NCBI GenBank assembly: GCA_013824015.1
Contig: PNNC01000084.1
Coordinates: forward strand, 1-33,288
Direction: 5' to 3'
Length of the DNA: 33,288 bases
Origin: Polaromonas sp.
Lineage (GTDB): Bacteria > Pseudomonadota > Gammaproteobacteria > Burkholderiales > Burkholderiaceae_C
In this document: positions 7,665-15,072 of the stretch, piece by piece
How the letters are laid out: the number at the start of each line of letters is the position of its first letter
Position numbering within the stretch: the first letter of the stretch is position 1
The notes under the pieces: model-generated
What the model saw: the letters and a program-made list of their open reading frames with translations, nothing else
Databases searched by the model: none
Told to the model about the DNA's origin: nothing
Position numbers and translations under genes: made by a program

Positions 7665-9533
7665 ATGAACCACCCCGCCATGCAAGGGCTGAACCTGAAC
7701 ACGCCCAGCTACGTCAAACACGCCCGGCTGATCGCCTGGGTCGCCGACATGGCCGCGCTGTGCAAACCCGACAACATTTACTGGTGCGACGGCAGCGACG
7801 CCGAATACCAGCGCCTGTGCCAGCAACTGGTCGACGCGGGGACCTTCAAAAAGCTCAACGAAGCCAAACGCCCGAACAGCTTCCTGGCCAATTCCGACCC
7901 GAGCGATGTGGCCCGCGTGGAGGACCGCACCTTCATCTGCTCCCAGAAAAAGGAAGACGCCGGCCCCACCAACAACTGGATGGCCCCGGCCGAGATGCGC
8001 GCCACGCTGCAGCCGCTGTTTGACGGCTGCATGAAGGGCCGCACCATGTATGTGGTGCCGTTTTCGATGGGCCCGCTGGGCTCACCGATCGCCCACATCG
8101 GCATCGAGCTGTCCGACAGCGCCTACGTGGGCGTCAACATGAAAATCATGACCCGCATGGGCCGGGCCGTGTTCGATGTGCTGGGCGACGACGGCGAGTT
8201 CGTCCCCTGCGTGCACACGGTGGGCGCGCCGCTGGCCGAAGGCCAGAAGGACGTCACCTGGCCCTGCAACAAGACCAAGTACATCGTGCATTACCCCGAG
8301 ACGCGCGAGATCTGGTCCTACGGCTCGGGCTACGGCGGCAACGCCTTGCTCGGCAAGAAATGTTTCGCGCTGCGCATTGCCTCCAACATGGGCCGCGACG
8401 AGGGCTGGCTGGCCGAACACATGCTGATCCTGGGTGTCACCTCGCCCGAGGGCAAAAAATACCATGTGGCTGCCGCCTTCCCCTCGGCCTGCGGCAAGAC
8501 CAACTTCTCGATGCTGGTGCCACCGGCCGGCTTTGAGGGCTGGAAGGTCACCACCATCGGCGACGACATCGCCTGGATCAAGCCCGGCAAGGACGGCCGC
8601 CTGTACGCCATCAATCCGGAAGCTGGCTACTTCGGCGTGGCGCCGGGCACCAACATGCTGACCAACCCGAACTGCCTGCGCAGCCTGGACCACGACGTGA
8701 TCTTCACCAACGTCGGCCTGACCGACGACGGCGACGTCTGGTGGGAAGGCATGGAGCAGGACACGCCAGGCAAGGCGCTGCCGGCGCACCTGATCGACTG
8801 GCAGGGCAAGGACTGGACACCGCAGATCGCGAAGGAAACCGGCGCCAAGGCGGCGCATCCGAATTCGCGCTTCACGGTCGCCGCCACCAACAACCCGGCC
8901 CTCGATCCGGCCTGGGACGACCCAGCCGGTGTGCCGATCGACGCCTTCATCTTCGGCGGCCGCCGTTCCAACACCGTGCCGCTGGTCACCGAAGGCCGCA
9001 ACTGGGTCGAGGGTGTTTACGCCGCCGCAACCATGGGTTCGGAAACCACCGCGGCCATCACCGGCCAGGTCGGCGTGGTGCGGCGCGACCCGTTTGCCAT
9101 GATCGCCTTTGCCGGCTACAACATGTCCGACTACTTCCAGCACTGGCTCAACGTCGGCAAGAAGCTCGAGGCCTCCGGCGCGAAGCTGCCGAAGATCTTC
9201 ACCGCCAACTGGTTCCGCAAGGGCGAGGACGGCAAGTTCGTCTGGCCCGGCTACGGCGAGAACATGCGCGTGCTCAAGTGGATGATTGACCGCATCGAGG
9301 GCAAGGGCCAGGGCGTGGACCACTTCACCGGCGTCAGCCCGCGTTATGAAGACATCAACTGGACCGGCCTGGACTTCAGCGCCGAGCAGTTCCAGTCCGT
9401 CACCAGCATGGACAAGTCGGCCTGGCTCAAGGAGCTCGAATTGCATGCCGACCTGTTCAGGCAGCTCGAACATCACCTGCCGAAAGAGCTGGAGGAGACC
9501 AAAGCTGCGATCGAGCAGCGCCTGGCGGCCTGA
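7665..9533 (+). CDS. pckG: Phosphoenolpyruvate carboxykinase (GTP)
   Basis: The 622-residue enzyme converts oxaloacetate and GTP to phosphoenolpyruvate, CO2 and GDP, the entry step of gluconeogenesis from C4 acids. GTP-type hallmarks are present: the P-loop FPSACGKTN with the reactive cysteine (about residues 272-280), kinase-2 [10 protein letters not shown] (about 299), [14 protein letters not shown], and [26 protein letters not shown] near the nucleotide site. Length is normal for the family. The ATG at 7665 is taken because GGAG lies six bases before it; an in-frame codon 60 bases upstream adds residues foreign to the family. It stands alone, ending at a strong bidirectional terminator. 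Confidence 0.97.
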   Translation: MNHPAMQGLNLNTPSYVKHARLIAWVADMAALCKPDNIYWCDGSDAEYQRLCQQLVDAGTFKKLNEAKRPNSFLANSDPSDVARVEDRTFICSQKKEDAGPTNNWMAPAEMRATLQPLFDGCMKGRTMYVVPFSMGPLGSPIAHIGIELSDSAYVGVNMKIMTRMGRAVFDVLGDDGEFVPCVHTVGAPLAEGQKDVTWPCNKTKYIVHYPETREIWSYGSGYGGNALLGKKCFALRIASNMGRDEGWLAEHMLILGVTSPEGKKYHVAAAFPSACGKTNFSMLVPPAGFEGWKVTTIGDDIAWIKPGKDGRLYAINPEAGYFGVAPGTNMLTNPNCLRSLDHDVIFTNVGLTDDGDVWWEGMEQDTPGKALPAHLIDWQGKDWTPQIAKETGAKAAHPNSRFTVAATNNPALDPAWDDPAGVPIDAFIFGGRRSNTVPLVTEGRNWVEGVYAAATMGSETTAAITGQVGVVRRDPFAMIAFAGYNMSDYFQHWLNVGKKLEASGAKLPKIFTANWFRKGEDGKFVWPGYGENMRVLKWMIDRIEGKGQGVDHFTGVSPRYEDINWTGLDFSAEQFQSVTSMDKSAWLKELELHADLFRQLEHHLPKELEETKAAIEQRLAA

Positions 9534-9617
9534 CCGGCCGCGGCGCTTTGGCCGCAGTGGACCCTGGCGCATGACCTGCGCCTGCGGTCCTGTTGTCCCC
9601 GGCCATCGCCGGGACGC

Positions 9618-9646
9618 AAAAAAGCCACCGATCCGGTGGCTTTTTT
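9618..9646. terminator. Bidirectional intrinsic terminator
   Basis: Six As, then the stem GCCACCG / CGGTGGC (9624-9630 and 9634-9640) with a three-base loop, then six Ts. The symmetry makes it work for pckG on the plus strand and for the convergent membrane protein gene on the minus strand. Confidence 0.93.
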
Positions 9647-9675
9647 CATGCCCGCCGCAGCGGACTCAGGCTGGC

Positions 9676-10227
9676 TCAGACGTAGTAGCGGTGGTAGGCA
9701 CGCAGCTCGGGACCGCCGAGGCGGACGGCGCGGGCGGTCAGGCCGGCGGCGGGTGCCACAGCGTCAGGCGTGGCAGCGGCGGCAGCAACAGCAGGCGCTT
9801 CATCGGCGGCCACTTCCTGACGGGCCATCGCCACACGCAGGTCAGACATCACGCGCGGATCGGTTTTGGCGGCTTCCCACATGCGGATGTCGGCGCGGGC
9901 CTGGGCCAGGGTCTGCGACCAGGCGTCCAGGGCGGCCACGGTGCGGGCGGCGAGGTTGCGCGCCGTGCCGGCAAACAGGGCCAGGCCGGTAAAAGCGACG
10001 GCCCACAGCGCCATCCAGATCACCAGCATGTGGCCTTCGGCGACGCTGTCCGTCACCTGGTAGGCGACGACCATGATGGATGCGACGATGGCCGACAGCA
10101 GCAGCGTGGCCAGGCCACGGGTGCCGGAGAATCCCTGACGCAGCTGGCCGGCAGCGTGTATGGCCGACTCAACCCGGGCGGCGCCGGTGTGCTCTGTGGA
10201 GTACTGGGTGTTGACGAAGCTGGTCAT
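9676..10227 (-). CDS. Membrane protein with two helices, unknown function
   Basis: The 183-residue protein has two hydrophobic segments (GLATLLLSAIVASIMVVAY, about 38-58, and MLVIWMALWAVAFTGLALF, about 66-87). They are followed by a charged helical region and a C-terminal alanine-rich stretch that ends in YHRYYV. The ATG at 10227 follows AGGGA by about eight bases; upstream in-frame codons would read through the promoter. No family is recognised. It is divergent from the LysR gene and converges on the pckG terminator. Confidence 0.75.
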   Translation of the reverse strand: MTSFVNTQYSTEHTGAARVESAIHAAGQLRQGFSGTRGLATLLLSAIVASIMVVAYQVTDSVAEGHMLVIWMALWAVAFTGLALFAGTARNLAARTVAALDAWSQTLAQARADIRMWEAAKTDPRVMSDLRVAMARQEVAADEAPAVAAAAATPDAVAPAAGLTARAVRLGGPELRAYHRYYV

Positions 10228-10279
10228 GATGGTTTCCCTTGATGAGTGCCAGCACCGGTATTGGTTTGGGCACAGACGA

Positions 10280-10308
10280 ATATTAGGGTTACCACTGATG
10301 TTACTCAA
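10280..10308 (-). promoter_or_regulatory. Sigma-70-like promoter for the 9676-10227 gene
   Basis: On the minus strand TTGAGT (10308-10303) and TAATAT (10285-10280) are 17 bases apart, giving a leader of roughly 45 bases before the ATG at 10227. This is the clearest vegetative promoter in the window. Confidence 0.65.
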
Positions 10309-10324
10309 CTTTATCTTTATGATG

Positions 10325-10348
10325 TTTATCATTCACGACAGTGATAAT
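10325..10348. promoter_or_regulatory. Dyad upstream of LysR gene, possible LysR box
   Basis: TTTATCA (10325-10331) and TGATAAT (10342-10348) are inverted (six of seven positions) around ten bases, 25 bases before the LysR start. The right arm includes a GATAAT -10-like hexamer. Placement suits autorepression by the LysR protein and control of the divergent membrane protein gene. Confidence 0.45.
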
Positions 10349-10372
10349 TAGCCTTTCTCCGCAGGACACCTG

Positions 10373-11329
10373 ATGAGCCAGCCCAACTTCCGCACCCTGG
10401 ACCTGAACCTGCTGCGCGTGTTTGACGAGGTCATGGCCGAGCGCAGCCTGACCCGGGCCGCGCGCAACCTGTCGCTGACCCAGCCGGCGGTCAGCAATGC
10501 GCTGCGCCGCCTGCGCGATACCCTGGGCGACGAGCTGGTGCAGCGCAGCGGCCATGGCATGGCCCCAACGCCGCGGGCGCTGGCGATCTGGCCGGCGGTG
10601 CGGGATTCGCTGCAGCAATTGCAGGAATCGCTGGCACCCAACGAATTCGAGCCGGCCACGGCCAACACCACCTTTGTGCTGGCGATGGCCGACGCCACCG
10701 CGGCGGAACTGATCCCGGGGCTGGTGGACACGCTGGAGCTCGAAGCCCCCGGCGTGTCGGTGCGGGTGGTGCCGCTGACCACGCGCGACCCGCGGCGCCT
10801 GCTGGACGAGGAAAACTGCGACCTCGCGGTCGGTTATTTCCCCTCGGTGCTGGCCGACCTGACGGCCCGCGCGCAAAGCGGCGAGCCGACACCTTTCATG
10901 CACAAGCGCCTGTACGACGGGGAATATGTGTGTGTGATGCGCAGCGGCCACCCGCTGGCCAGCGGGCCCTTCACGCTGAACCGCTTTTGTGCGGCACGCC
11001 ACATGCTGGTGAGTTTTTCGGGCCGGCCCTACGGCTTTATCGACGAATCGCTGGCCTCGCTGGGCCGCGAACGGCAGGTGGTGCTGACCGTCAACCAGTT
11101 TTTCACGGCCGGCCGGGTGGTGGCCAATTCCAACCTGCTGACGGTGCTGCCGCGCCATTTTGTGCGGGTGACCGGGATTGCCGACCAGCTGGTGCTCCGG
11201 CCGCTGCCGTTTGACGTCTCGCCGGTGCACGTCGATGCGGTGTGGCACCGGCGCTCCCAGCAGCGCAGCGCCCACATCTGGCTGCGTCAGGCGCTGGAGC
11301 GGGCGGCCGACAAGGCGTTTTCGGCCTGA
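10373..11329 (+). CDS. LysR-family transcriptional regulator
   Basis: The 318-residue protein has an N-terminal winged helix-turn-helix (about residues 8-66; SLTRAARNLSLTQPAVSNALRRLRD contains the recognition helix) and a C-terminal periplasmic-binding-like effector domain (about 95-305). The DLNLLRVFDEVMAERSLTRAA opening resembles the NodD/NahR-type branch, which often responds to aromatic or organic acids; this is an inference. An AGGA binding site precedes the ATG. The Bug receptor gene follows on the same strand after 88 bases and may be a target. Confidence 0.93.
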   Translation: MSQPNFRTLDLNLLRVFDEVMAERSLTRAARNLSLTQPAVSNALRRLRDTLGDELVQRSGHGMAPTPRALAIWPAVRDSLQQLQESLAPNEFEPATANTTFVLAMADATAAELIPGLVDTLELEAPGVSVRVVPLTTRDPRRLLDEENCDLAVGYFPSVLADLTARAQSGEPTPFMHKRLYDGEYVCVMRSGHPLASGPFTLNRFCAARHMLVSFSGRPYGFIDESLASLGRERQVVLTVNQFFTAGRVVANSNLLTVLPRHFVRVTGIADQLVLRPLPFDVSPVHVDAVWHRRSQQRSAHIWLRQALERAADKAFSA

Positions 11330-11417
11330 GCCGGCACGGCAGCTGGCGGGCGTCGCGCGCGCAGCCCGGGGCATGTTTTTTGCTGCTGCCTGCGTACCGC
11401 CGTACCAGGACACTGCC

Positions 11418-12428
11418 ATGCCGCACCTTCACCCCACCAGCCAGCCCCTTTCCGCCGTCGCGCGTCCAGCGCGCCGGTCCGCGCTCAAACTGCTGGCCGC
11501 AGGCGCGTCCGCCATCGCCCTTCCGGCCCTGGCGGCCTGGCCCGACAAACCGATCCGCATCATCGTGACCTTTCCGGCGGGTGGCGCCAGCGACATCGTG
11601 GCCCGGGTCATGGCCGAACAACTGGCCAAAAAGCTGAGCCAGGCCGTGGTGGTGGACAACCGTCCCGGCGCCGGCGGCAGTGTCGGCGGCTTGCTGGTCG
11701 CCCAGGCGGCGCCCGACGGCCACACGCTGATGCTGAGCAATTCGACACCCATTTCCATCGGGCCGTTTGCGCTGGAAAAGCAGCCCTACGACCCGGTTCA
11801 GGGCTTCAGCCACATCGCGCTGATTGGCAACGCGCCCTGCGTGGTGATGGCCAACCCGGCGGCACCGATCAAGACCATGCCCGACCTGGAAGCCCAGGCG
11901 CGCAAGCTGGGCCGCCTGGACTTCGGCTCGGGCGGGCCGGCGTCGATCGGGCATATTTATGGGGAGTTGATGAAAAAAACCATGGGCGTGAACCTGGTGC
12001 ACATTCCCTATCGCGGTGGCGCGCCCATGACCACCGACCTGATCGCCGGCGTGATTCCGGTGGGCATCGATGTGCTGACGGCATTTGTGCCGTATTTCAG
12101 GAGCGGCCAGCTGGTGCCGCTGGCCGTCACCTCGGCCAGCCGCTCGCCGCTGGTGCCGGACGTGCCCAGCGTTGTCGAATTCGGCTACCGCAAGCTGGTG
12201 CTGGACAACTTCTTCGGCCTCAGCGGGCCGGCCGGCATGCCAGCCGACGTGGTGGCGCGGCTCAACGCGGCCTGCAACGAAATCCTCGCGGGCAGCGAGG
12301 TCAAAAAACGCATGCTGGATCTGGGCATCACCCCGCAAGCGACCAGCCCGGCGGCTTTCACGACCTTTGTCAGGGACCAGGTCGCGGTGCTGGCACCGGC
12401 GGTCAGGGGCGCCGCCGTCAAACTGTGA
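11418..12428 (+). CDS. Bug/TctC-family periplasmic solute-binding protein
   Basis: The 336-residue protein carries an N-terminal export signal with an RRSALKLLAAG core that could be read by the Tat pathway. The Bug fold follows: PDKPIRIIVTFPAGGASDIVARV, the loop VVDNRPGAGGSVGG, and HIPYRGGAPMTTDL, which form the ligand pocket in this family. Such receptors capture carboxylates in the periplasm. No TctA or TctB membrane partners are nearby, as is common for Burkholderiales Bug proteins. The ATG at 11418 has AGGA upstream. The ligand is unknown; the preceding LysR gene may control it. Confidence 0.9.
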   Translation: MPHLHPTSQPLSAVARPARRSALKLLAAGASAIALPALAAWPDKPIRIIVTFPAGGASDIVARVMAEQLAKKLSQAVVVDNRPGAGGSVGGLLVAQAAPDGHTLMLSNSTPISIGPFALEKQPYDPVQGFSHIALIGNAPCVVMANPAAPIKTMPDLEAQARKLGRLDFGSGGPASIGHIYGELMKKTMGVNLVHIPYRGGAPMTTDLIAGVIPVGIDVLTAFVPYFRSGQLVPLAVTSASRSPLVPDVPSVVEFGYRKLVLDNFFGLSGPAGMPADVVARLNAACNEILAGSEVKKRMLDLGITPQATSPAAFTTFVRDQVAVLAPAVRGAAVKL

Positions 12429-12434
12429 GGCGCT

Positions 12435-12611
12435 TCAGCGAACCACGCTGAGGTAGGCGAAGGCGGCGCGGCGCAGTTCGCGCGCCTGGCGCGGGTTGCG
12501 GCCGGCGCGGTCACCGGCGCGTTCCATCAGCTGGCGCGCCACGCCGGGTGTGGCGGTCGCACTGCGGCGGGCGGCCAGAAAACGAAGCAGGGGAGCAAAA
12601 AAGCGGGTCAT
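12435..12611 (-). CDS. Small basic protein (58 residues), unknown
   Basis: ATG at 12611 reads to TGA at 12435. The product is strongly basic (about a dozen arginines, beginning MTRFFAPLLRFLAARRS) with a hydrophobic N-terminal turn and an amphipathic C-terminal helix (ARELRRAAFAYLSVVR). The only binding-site candidate is a weak GGTGG. It converges on the Bug gene with six bases between stops and occupies what would otherwise be an empty gap. I recognise no family. Confidence 0.55.
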   Translation of the reverse strand: MTRFFAPLLRFLAARRSATATPGVARQLMERAGDRAGRNPRQARELRRAAFAYLSVVR

Positions 12612-12650
12612 GTCGAAGTCACCACCAGGGTGAAAAGTTGCGATGACTTC

Positions 12651-12674
12651 AGGTTAAGGGTTTTCCCTAGGTTT
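12651..12674. promoter_or_regulatory. AAGGG-TTTT-CCCTA element in intergenic region
   Basis: AAGGG (12656-12660), TTTT, then CCCTA forms a short dyad flanked on both sides by AGGTT, 45 bases upstream of the 58-residue gene and about 120 before the metallophosphoesterase. It could be an operator for either divergent gene. Confidence 0.3.
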
Positions 12675-12789
12675 GCAAGACGGTGCAGGCCCGCTTTCCA
12701 TGCGTAAGCGGCATGGCTTGGCCCGTCGCGGACATGGGTCGGCGGCGCAGCGGCCCGCCCGACGCCGCGCGATCCCGCACAATCGGCGG

Positions 12790-13671
12790 GTGAACATCCA
12801 GCTCCTGTCCGACCTGCACCTTGAGTCCAACCCGCATTTCAGGGCGCAACCCACACCCGGCGCCGACCTGCTGGTGCTGGCGGGCGACATCGGCTCCTAC
12901 CAGCCAGGCTCGCTGCTGCCGGGCAGCGACTTCGGGCTGGCGCGGTTTTCGCCACTGCCGCCGGCCCAGGGCGGGGCCGGCTGGCCGACGCCGGTGCTGT
13001 TTATTCCCGGCAACCACGAGTACGACGGCCTGGATTTCGAGGCCACCCACGCGCGGCTTCGGGAAACCTGCGAACGCCTGGGGCTGGTCTGGCTGGAGCA
13101 GCAAAGTCTGGTGCTGCAGGGCGTGCGGTTTATCGGCAGCACGCTGTGGGCCGACTTCGACGCAGTGGGTGCGGCCGCGGCGGCGGCCGGCGACATGACA
13201 CTGGGTCAGCAACTCAAAAGCCGCGAAAAGGCCTTCCGCGCCGCCAACTTCTACCTCAGCAAGAACCACAGCTTCCAGAACGGCCAGCCGGTGCTGGCCG
13301 AGGCGCTGCGCGAACGCGGGCTGGCCAGCCAGGCCTGGCTGCGGCAGGCGCTGGCGCAGCCTTTCGACGGCCCAACGGTGGTGATCACTCACTTTGCGCC
13401 CAGCTTGCTAAGCGCCGACCCGCGTTACGGCCTGGCGCCCGGCACCGCGGGTTTTTGCAACGCCCTCGATGACTTGCTGGGCCAGGCGCAACTGTGGCTG
13501 CACGGACACCTGCATTGCCCCAGCGACTATGTGAAAAACGGCTGCCGCGTGGTGGCCAACCCGCTCGGTTACGCGCGCAAGGGCGAGCAGGACGCTTTCA
13601 AGCCCGATTTTCTGATCGAAATCGGGCATCAACCCATGTCGGACGGTCGTCAGCAGCTATTAAATCAATAG
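12790..13671 (+). CDS. Calcineurin-like metallophosphoesterase
   Basis: The 293-residue protein has the full set of two-metal phosphoesterase motifs in order: DLH (Asp8, His10), LAGDIG (Asp33), GNHE (about 74-77), VVITHF, and HGHLH. It should hydrolyse phosphoester bonds in the cytoplasm; no signal peptide is seen and the substrate is not predictable. The GTG at 12790 is chosen because the fold begins immediately after it and a CACAAT -10-like hexamer ends six bases before it, suggesting a leaderless message. In-frame codons upstream give an arginine-rich tail. The last residues (QLLNQ) and the stop lie inside a short interspersed palindrome. Confidence 0.88.
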   Translation: MNIQLLSDLHLESNPHFRAQPTPGADLLVLAGDIGSYQPGSLLPGSDFGLARFSPLPPAQGGAGWPTPVLFIPGNHEYDGLDFEATHARLRETCERLGLVWLEQQSLVLQGVRFIGSTLWADFDAVGAAAAAAGDMTLGQQLKSREKAFRAANFYLSKNHSFQNGQPVLAEALRERGLASQAWLRQALAQPFDGPTVVITHFAPSLLSADPRYGLAPGTAGFCNALDDLLGQAQLWLHGHLHCPSDYVKNGCRVVANPLGYARKGEQDAFKPDFLIEIGHQPMSDGRQQLLNQ

Positions 13672-13672
13672 C
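13656..13672. repeat. Short palindromic repeat head (copy C)
   Basis: GCTATT-AAATC-AATAGC is a perfect six-base hairpin of 17 bases containing the metallophosphoesterase stop codon. It matches in length and ends the heads of the related elements at 18421 and 25628. It lies between convergent genes and could also act as a 3-prime hairpin. Confidence 0.65.
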
Positions 13673-13689
13673 AGCCGCGAAGCCGCCCG

Positions 13690-14334
13690 TCAACGCGCGT
13701 TCAGCCCCTCAAAACAGGTCTGCAGCACCAGCGCGATGACTTCTTCATCGCTGTGCTGGCCGCCGGCCTTGAGAAATTCCAGCACCGGGTCGCAGGCACG
13801 CGCGTACAGCGTGTACAGCACCAGCACCGGCGGCAGGCTTTTGTTGATCGAACCGTCGGCCTGGGCTTTTTCGATCCAGCCGCCGAGCTGGTCGCTGACC
13901 TGCATCAGTCCGTCGAGATAGGCCTTGTTGCCCACCAGCGTGGTGCGCAGGCTGGAGTTGTGGTGCGGCAGCGACGGCATCTCGCCGGCCAGTTGCAGGG
14001 TCAGCATCCAGCGCACCATGGCCTTGAGCTGGTCCAGCGGACGGGCATGGTCCGGCAAGCCGGCCAGAAAGGCCTGGGCGCGCTGCATCACACGCACCAT
14101 GGCGGCAGCGGCCAGGTCTTCCTTGCTGGGGAAGTGTTTGTAGAGGCTGGCCTTGGCGATACCGACCTCGGCCGCCACCTGATCCACCGTCATCAGGTCA
14201 AAGCCCTTTTCCGCCAGCAGGCGGTTGACCGCCTGGATGATGGCGTCCTCGCGCACGGCCAGCATCTGGGCCTTGAAGGAAACTTTGGCCGGCGGGATGA
14301 CGGCGGCGGGGGCGGCAAGGGTGCGGGTGCTCAT
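13690..14334 (-). CDS. TetR-family transcriptional regulator
   Basis: The 214-residue protein has a TetR helix-turn-helix at about residues 28-75 (AIIQAVNRLLAEKGFDLMTVDQVAAEVGIAKASLYKHFPSKEDL) and a helical ligand-binding C-terminal domain. The start at 14334 is preceded by TAAAAT on the minus strand, six bases from the ATG, with no Shine-Dalgarno sequence, so the message may be leaderless. It is divergent from the secreted cysteine-free protein gene and may control it and itself through the dyads in the shared gap. Ligand unknown. Confidence 0.93.
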   Translation of the reverse strand: MSTRTLAAPAAVIPPAKVSFKAQMLAVREDAIIQAVNRLLAEKGFDLMTVDQVAAEVGIAKASLYKHFPSKEDLAAAAMVRVMQRAQAFLAGLPDHARPLDQLKAMVRWMLTLQLAGEMPSLPHHNSSLRTTLVGNKAYLDGLMQVSDQLGGWIEKAQADGSINKSLPPVLVLYTLYARACDPVLEFLKAGGQHSDEEVIALVLQTCFEGLNAR

Positions 14335-14340
14335 GCCCCG

Positions 14341-14346
14341 ATTTTA
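14341..14346 (-). promoter_or_regulatory. -10-like hexamer six bases before the TetR start
   Basis: TAAAAT on the minus strand ends six bases from the ATG at 14334. A transcript starting at the usual distance would begin at or next to the start codon. Confidence 0.5.
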
Positions 14347-14359
14347 GCCACAGCCGTCT

Positions 14360-14384
14360 CAAAATAAAGTTGTTGATTATTTTG
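14360..14384. promoter_or_regulatory. Operator-like inverted repeat upstream of TetR gene
   Basis: CAAAATAA (14360-14367) and TTATTTTG (14377-14384) are perfect inverted arms around nine bases, covering the expected -35 zone of the TetR gene. A second pair, TTTTGGAAC (14380-14388) and GTTCCAAAA (14428-14436), is also perfectly inverted 39 bases apart. Either could be the TetR binding site. Confidence 0.45.
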
Positions 14385-14523
14385 GAACCCACAAGTCACA
14401 ACAATACCGAACAGTAATGCACGCTTTGTTCCAAAACGGCAGCCCTGTCGTTTTGTCTTTGCCTGTATCTTGTGTCGAGGCAGCAAGTCGCCTGGCCGCT
14501 GCCGAACGCGCCGGAGGAAAATC

Positions 14524-15072
14524 ATGCAAACCACCTGGACCTCCACCTTCGCCTGGTTGCTGGCAGCCAGTGCGGCCTTCGCGCTCGCCTGGGCCTCACC
14601 CAGCGAAAGCAGCGTCATGGGCCAGTTGCCGGCCTTCATGGCGCGCACCCTGGACCGCCAGCCAGTCCAGGTGCCGGCCGGCCTTCCGGCCGAACGCACG
14701 CTGGCCCTGATCACCTTCCGCAGCAGCCAGAAGGAACACGTCGACGGCTGGGTCACCGGGCTGAACCTGCGGCAGGACAGCTCCATCGCCTGGTTGCGCA
14801 TGCCGGTGCTCAACGACCCGGGCAGCGTCGCCGCGCGCAGTGCCATCGAAAACAAGCTGCTGAGCCGCTACCCGGCCGACGAGCGCGCCCGCATGCTGCC
14901 GGTCTTTACCAACCGCGATGATTTTGCGCGGTCGGCAGGGCTGAACGGCACCGACCAGGCCTACGCGGTGGTGGTGAACCGGCGCGGCGAGGTGCTGGCC
15001 CGGGCCGGCGGCGTGTTTGATGCCGACAAGGCGCAGAACCTGCGGGAAACACTGCGGCAAGCCGGCCTCTAG
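14524..15072 (+). CDS. Secreted protein, possible thioredoxin-like fold without cysteines
   Basis: The 182-residue product has a Sec-type signal peptide (hydrophobic residues about 8-24, ending AWASP). The mature part shows alternating strands and helices: LALITFRSSQ, IAWLRMPVLND, and AYAVVVNRRGEVLARAGG followed by a C-terminal helix. This resembles the thioredoxin-like ATP10/YtfJ group, but no CxxC or any cysteine is present, so a redox role is unlikely. The assignment is tentative. A strong GGAGG precedes the ATG. It is divergent from a TetR regulator and shares its last four bases (CTAG) with the convergent sensor kinase gene. Confidence 0.75.
   Translation: MQTTWTSTFAWLLAASAAFALAWASPSESSVMGQLPAFMARTLDRQPVQVPAGLPAERTLALITFRSSQKEHVDGWVTGLNLRQDSSIAWLRMPVLNDPGSVAARSAIENKLLSRYPADERARMLPVFTNRDDFARSAGLNGTDQAYAVVVNRRGEVLARAGGVFDADKAQNLRETLRQAGL

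Noticed and set aside
8082..9572. Long minus-strand open frame opposite pckG
   Set aside because: Antisense shadow of a conserved enzyme; no recognisable protein features.
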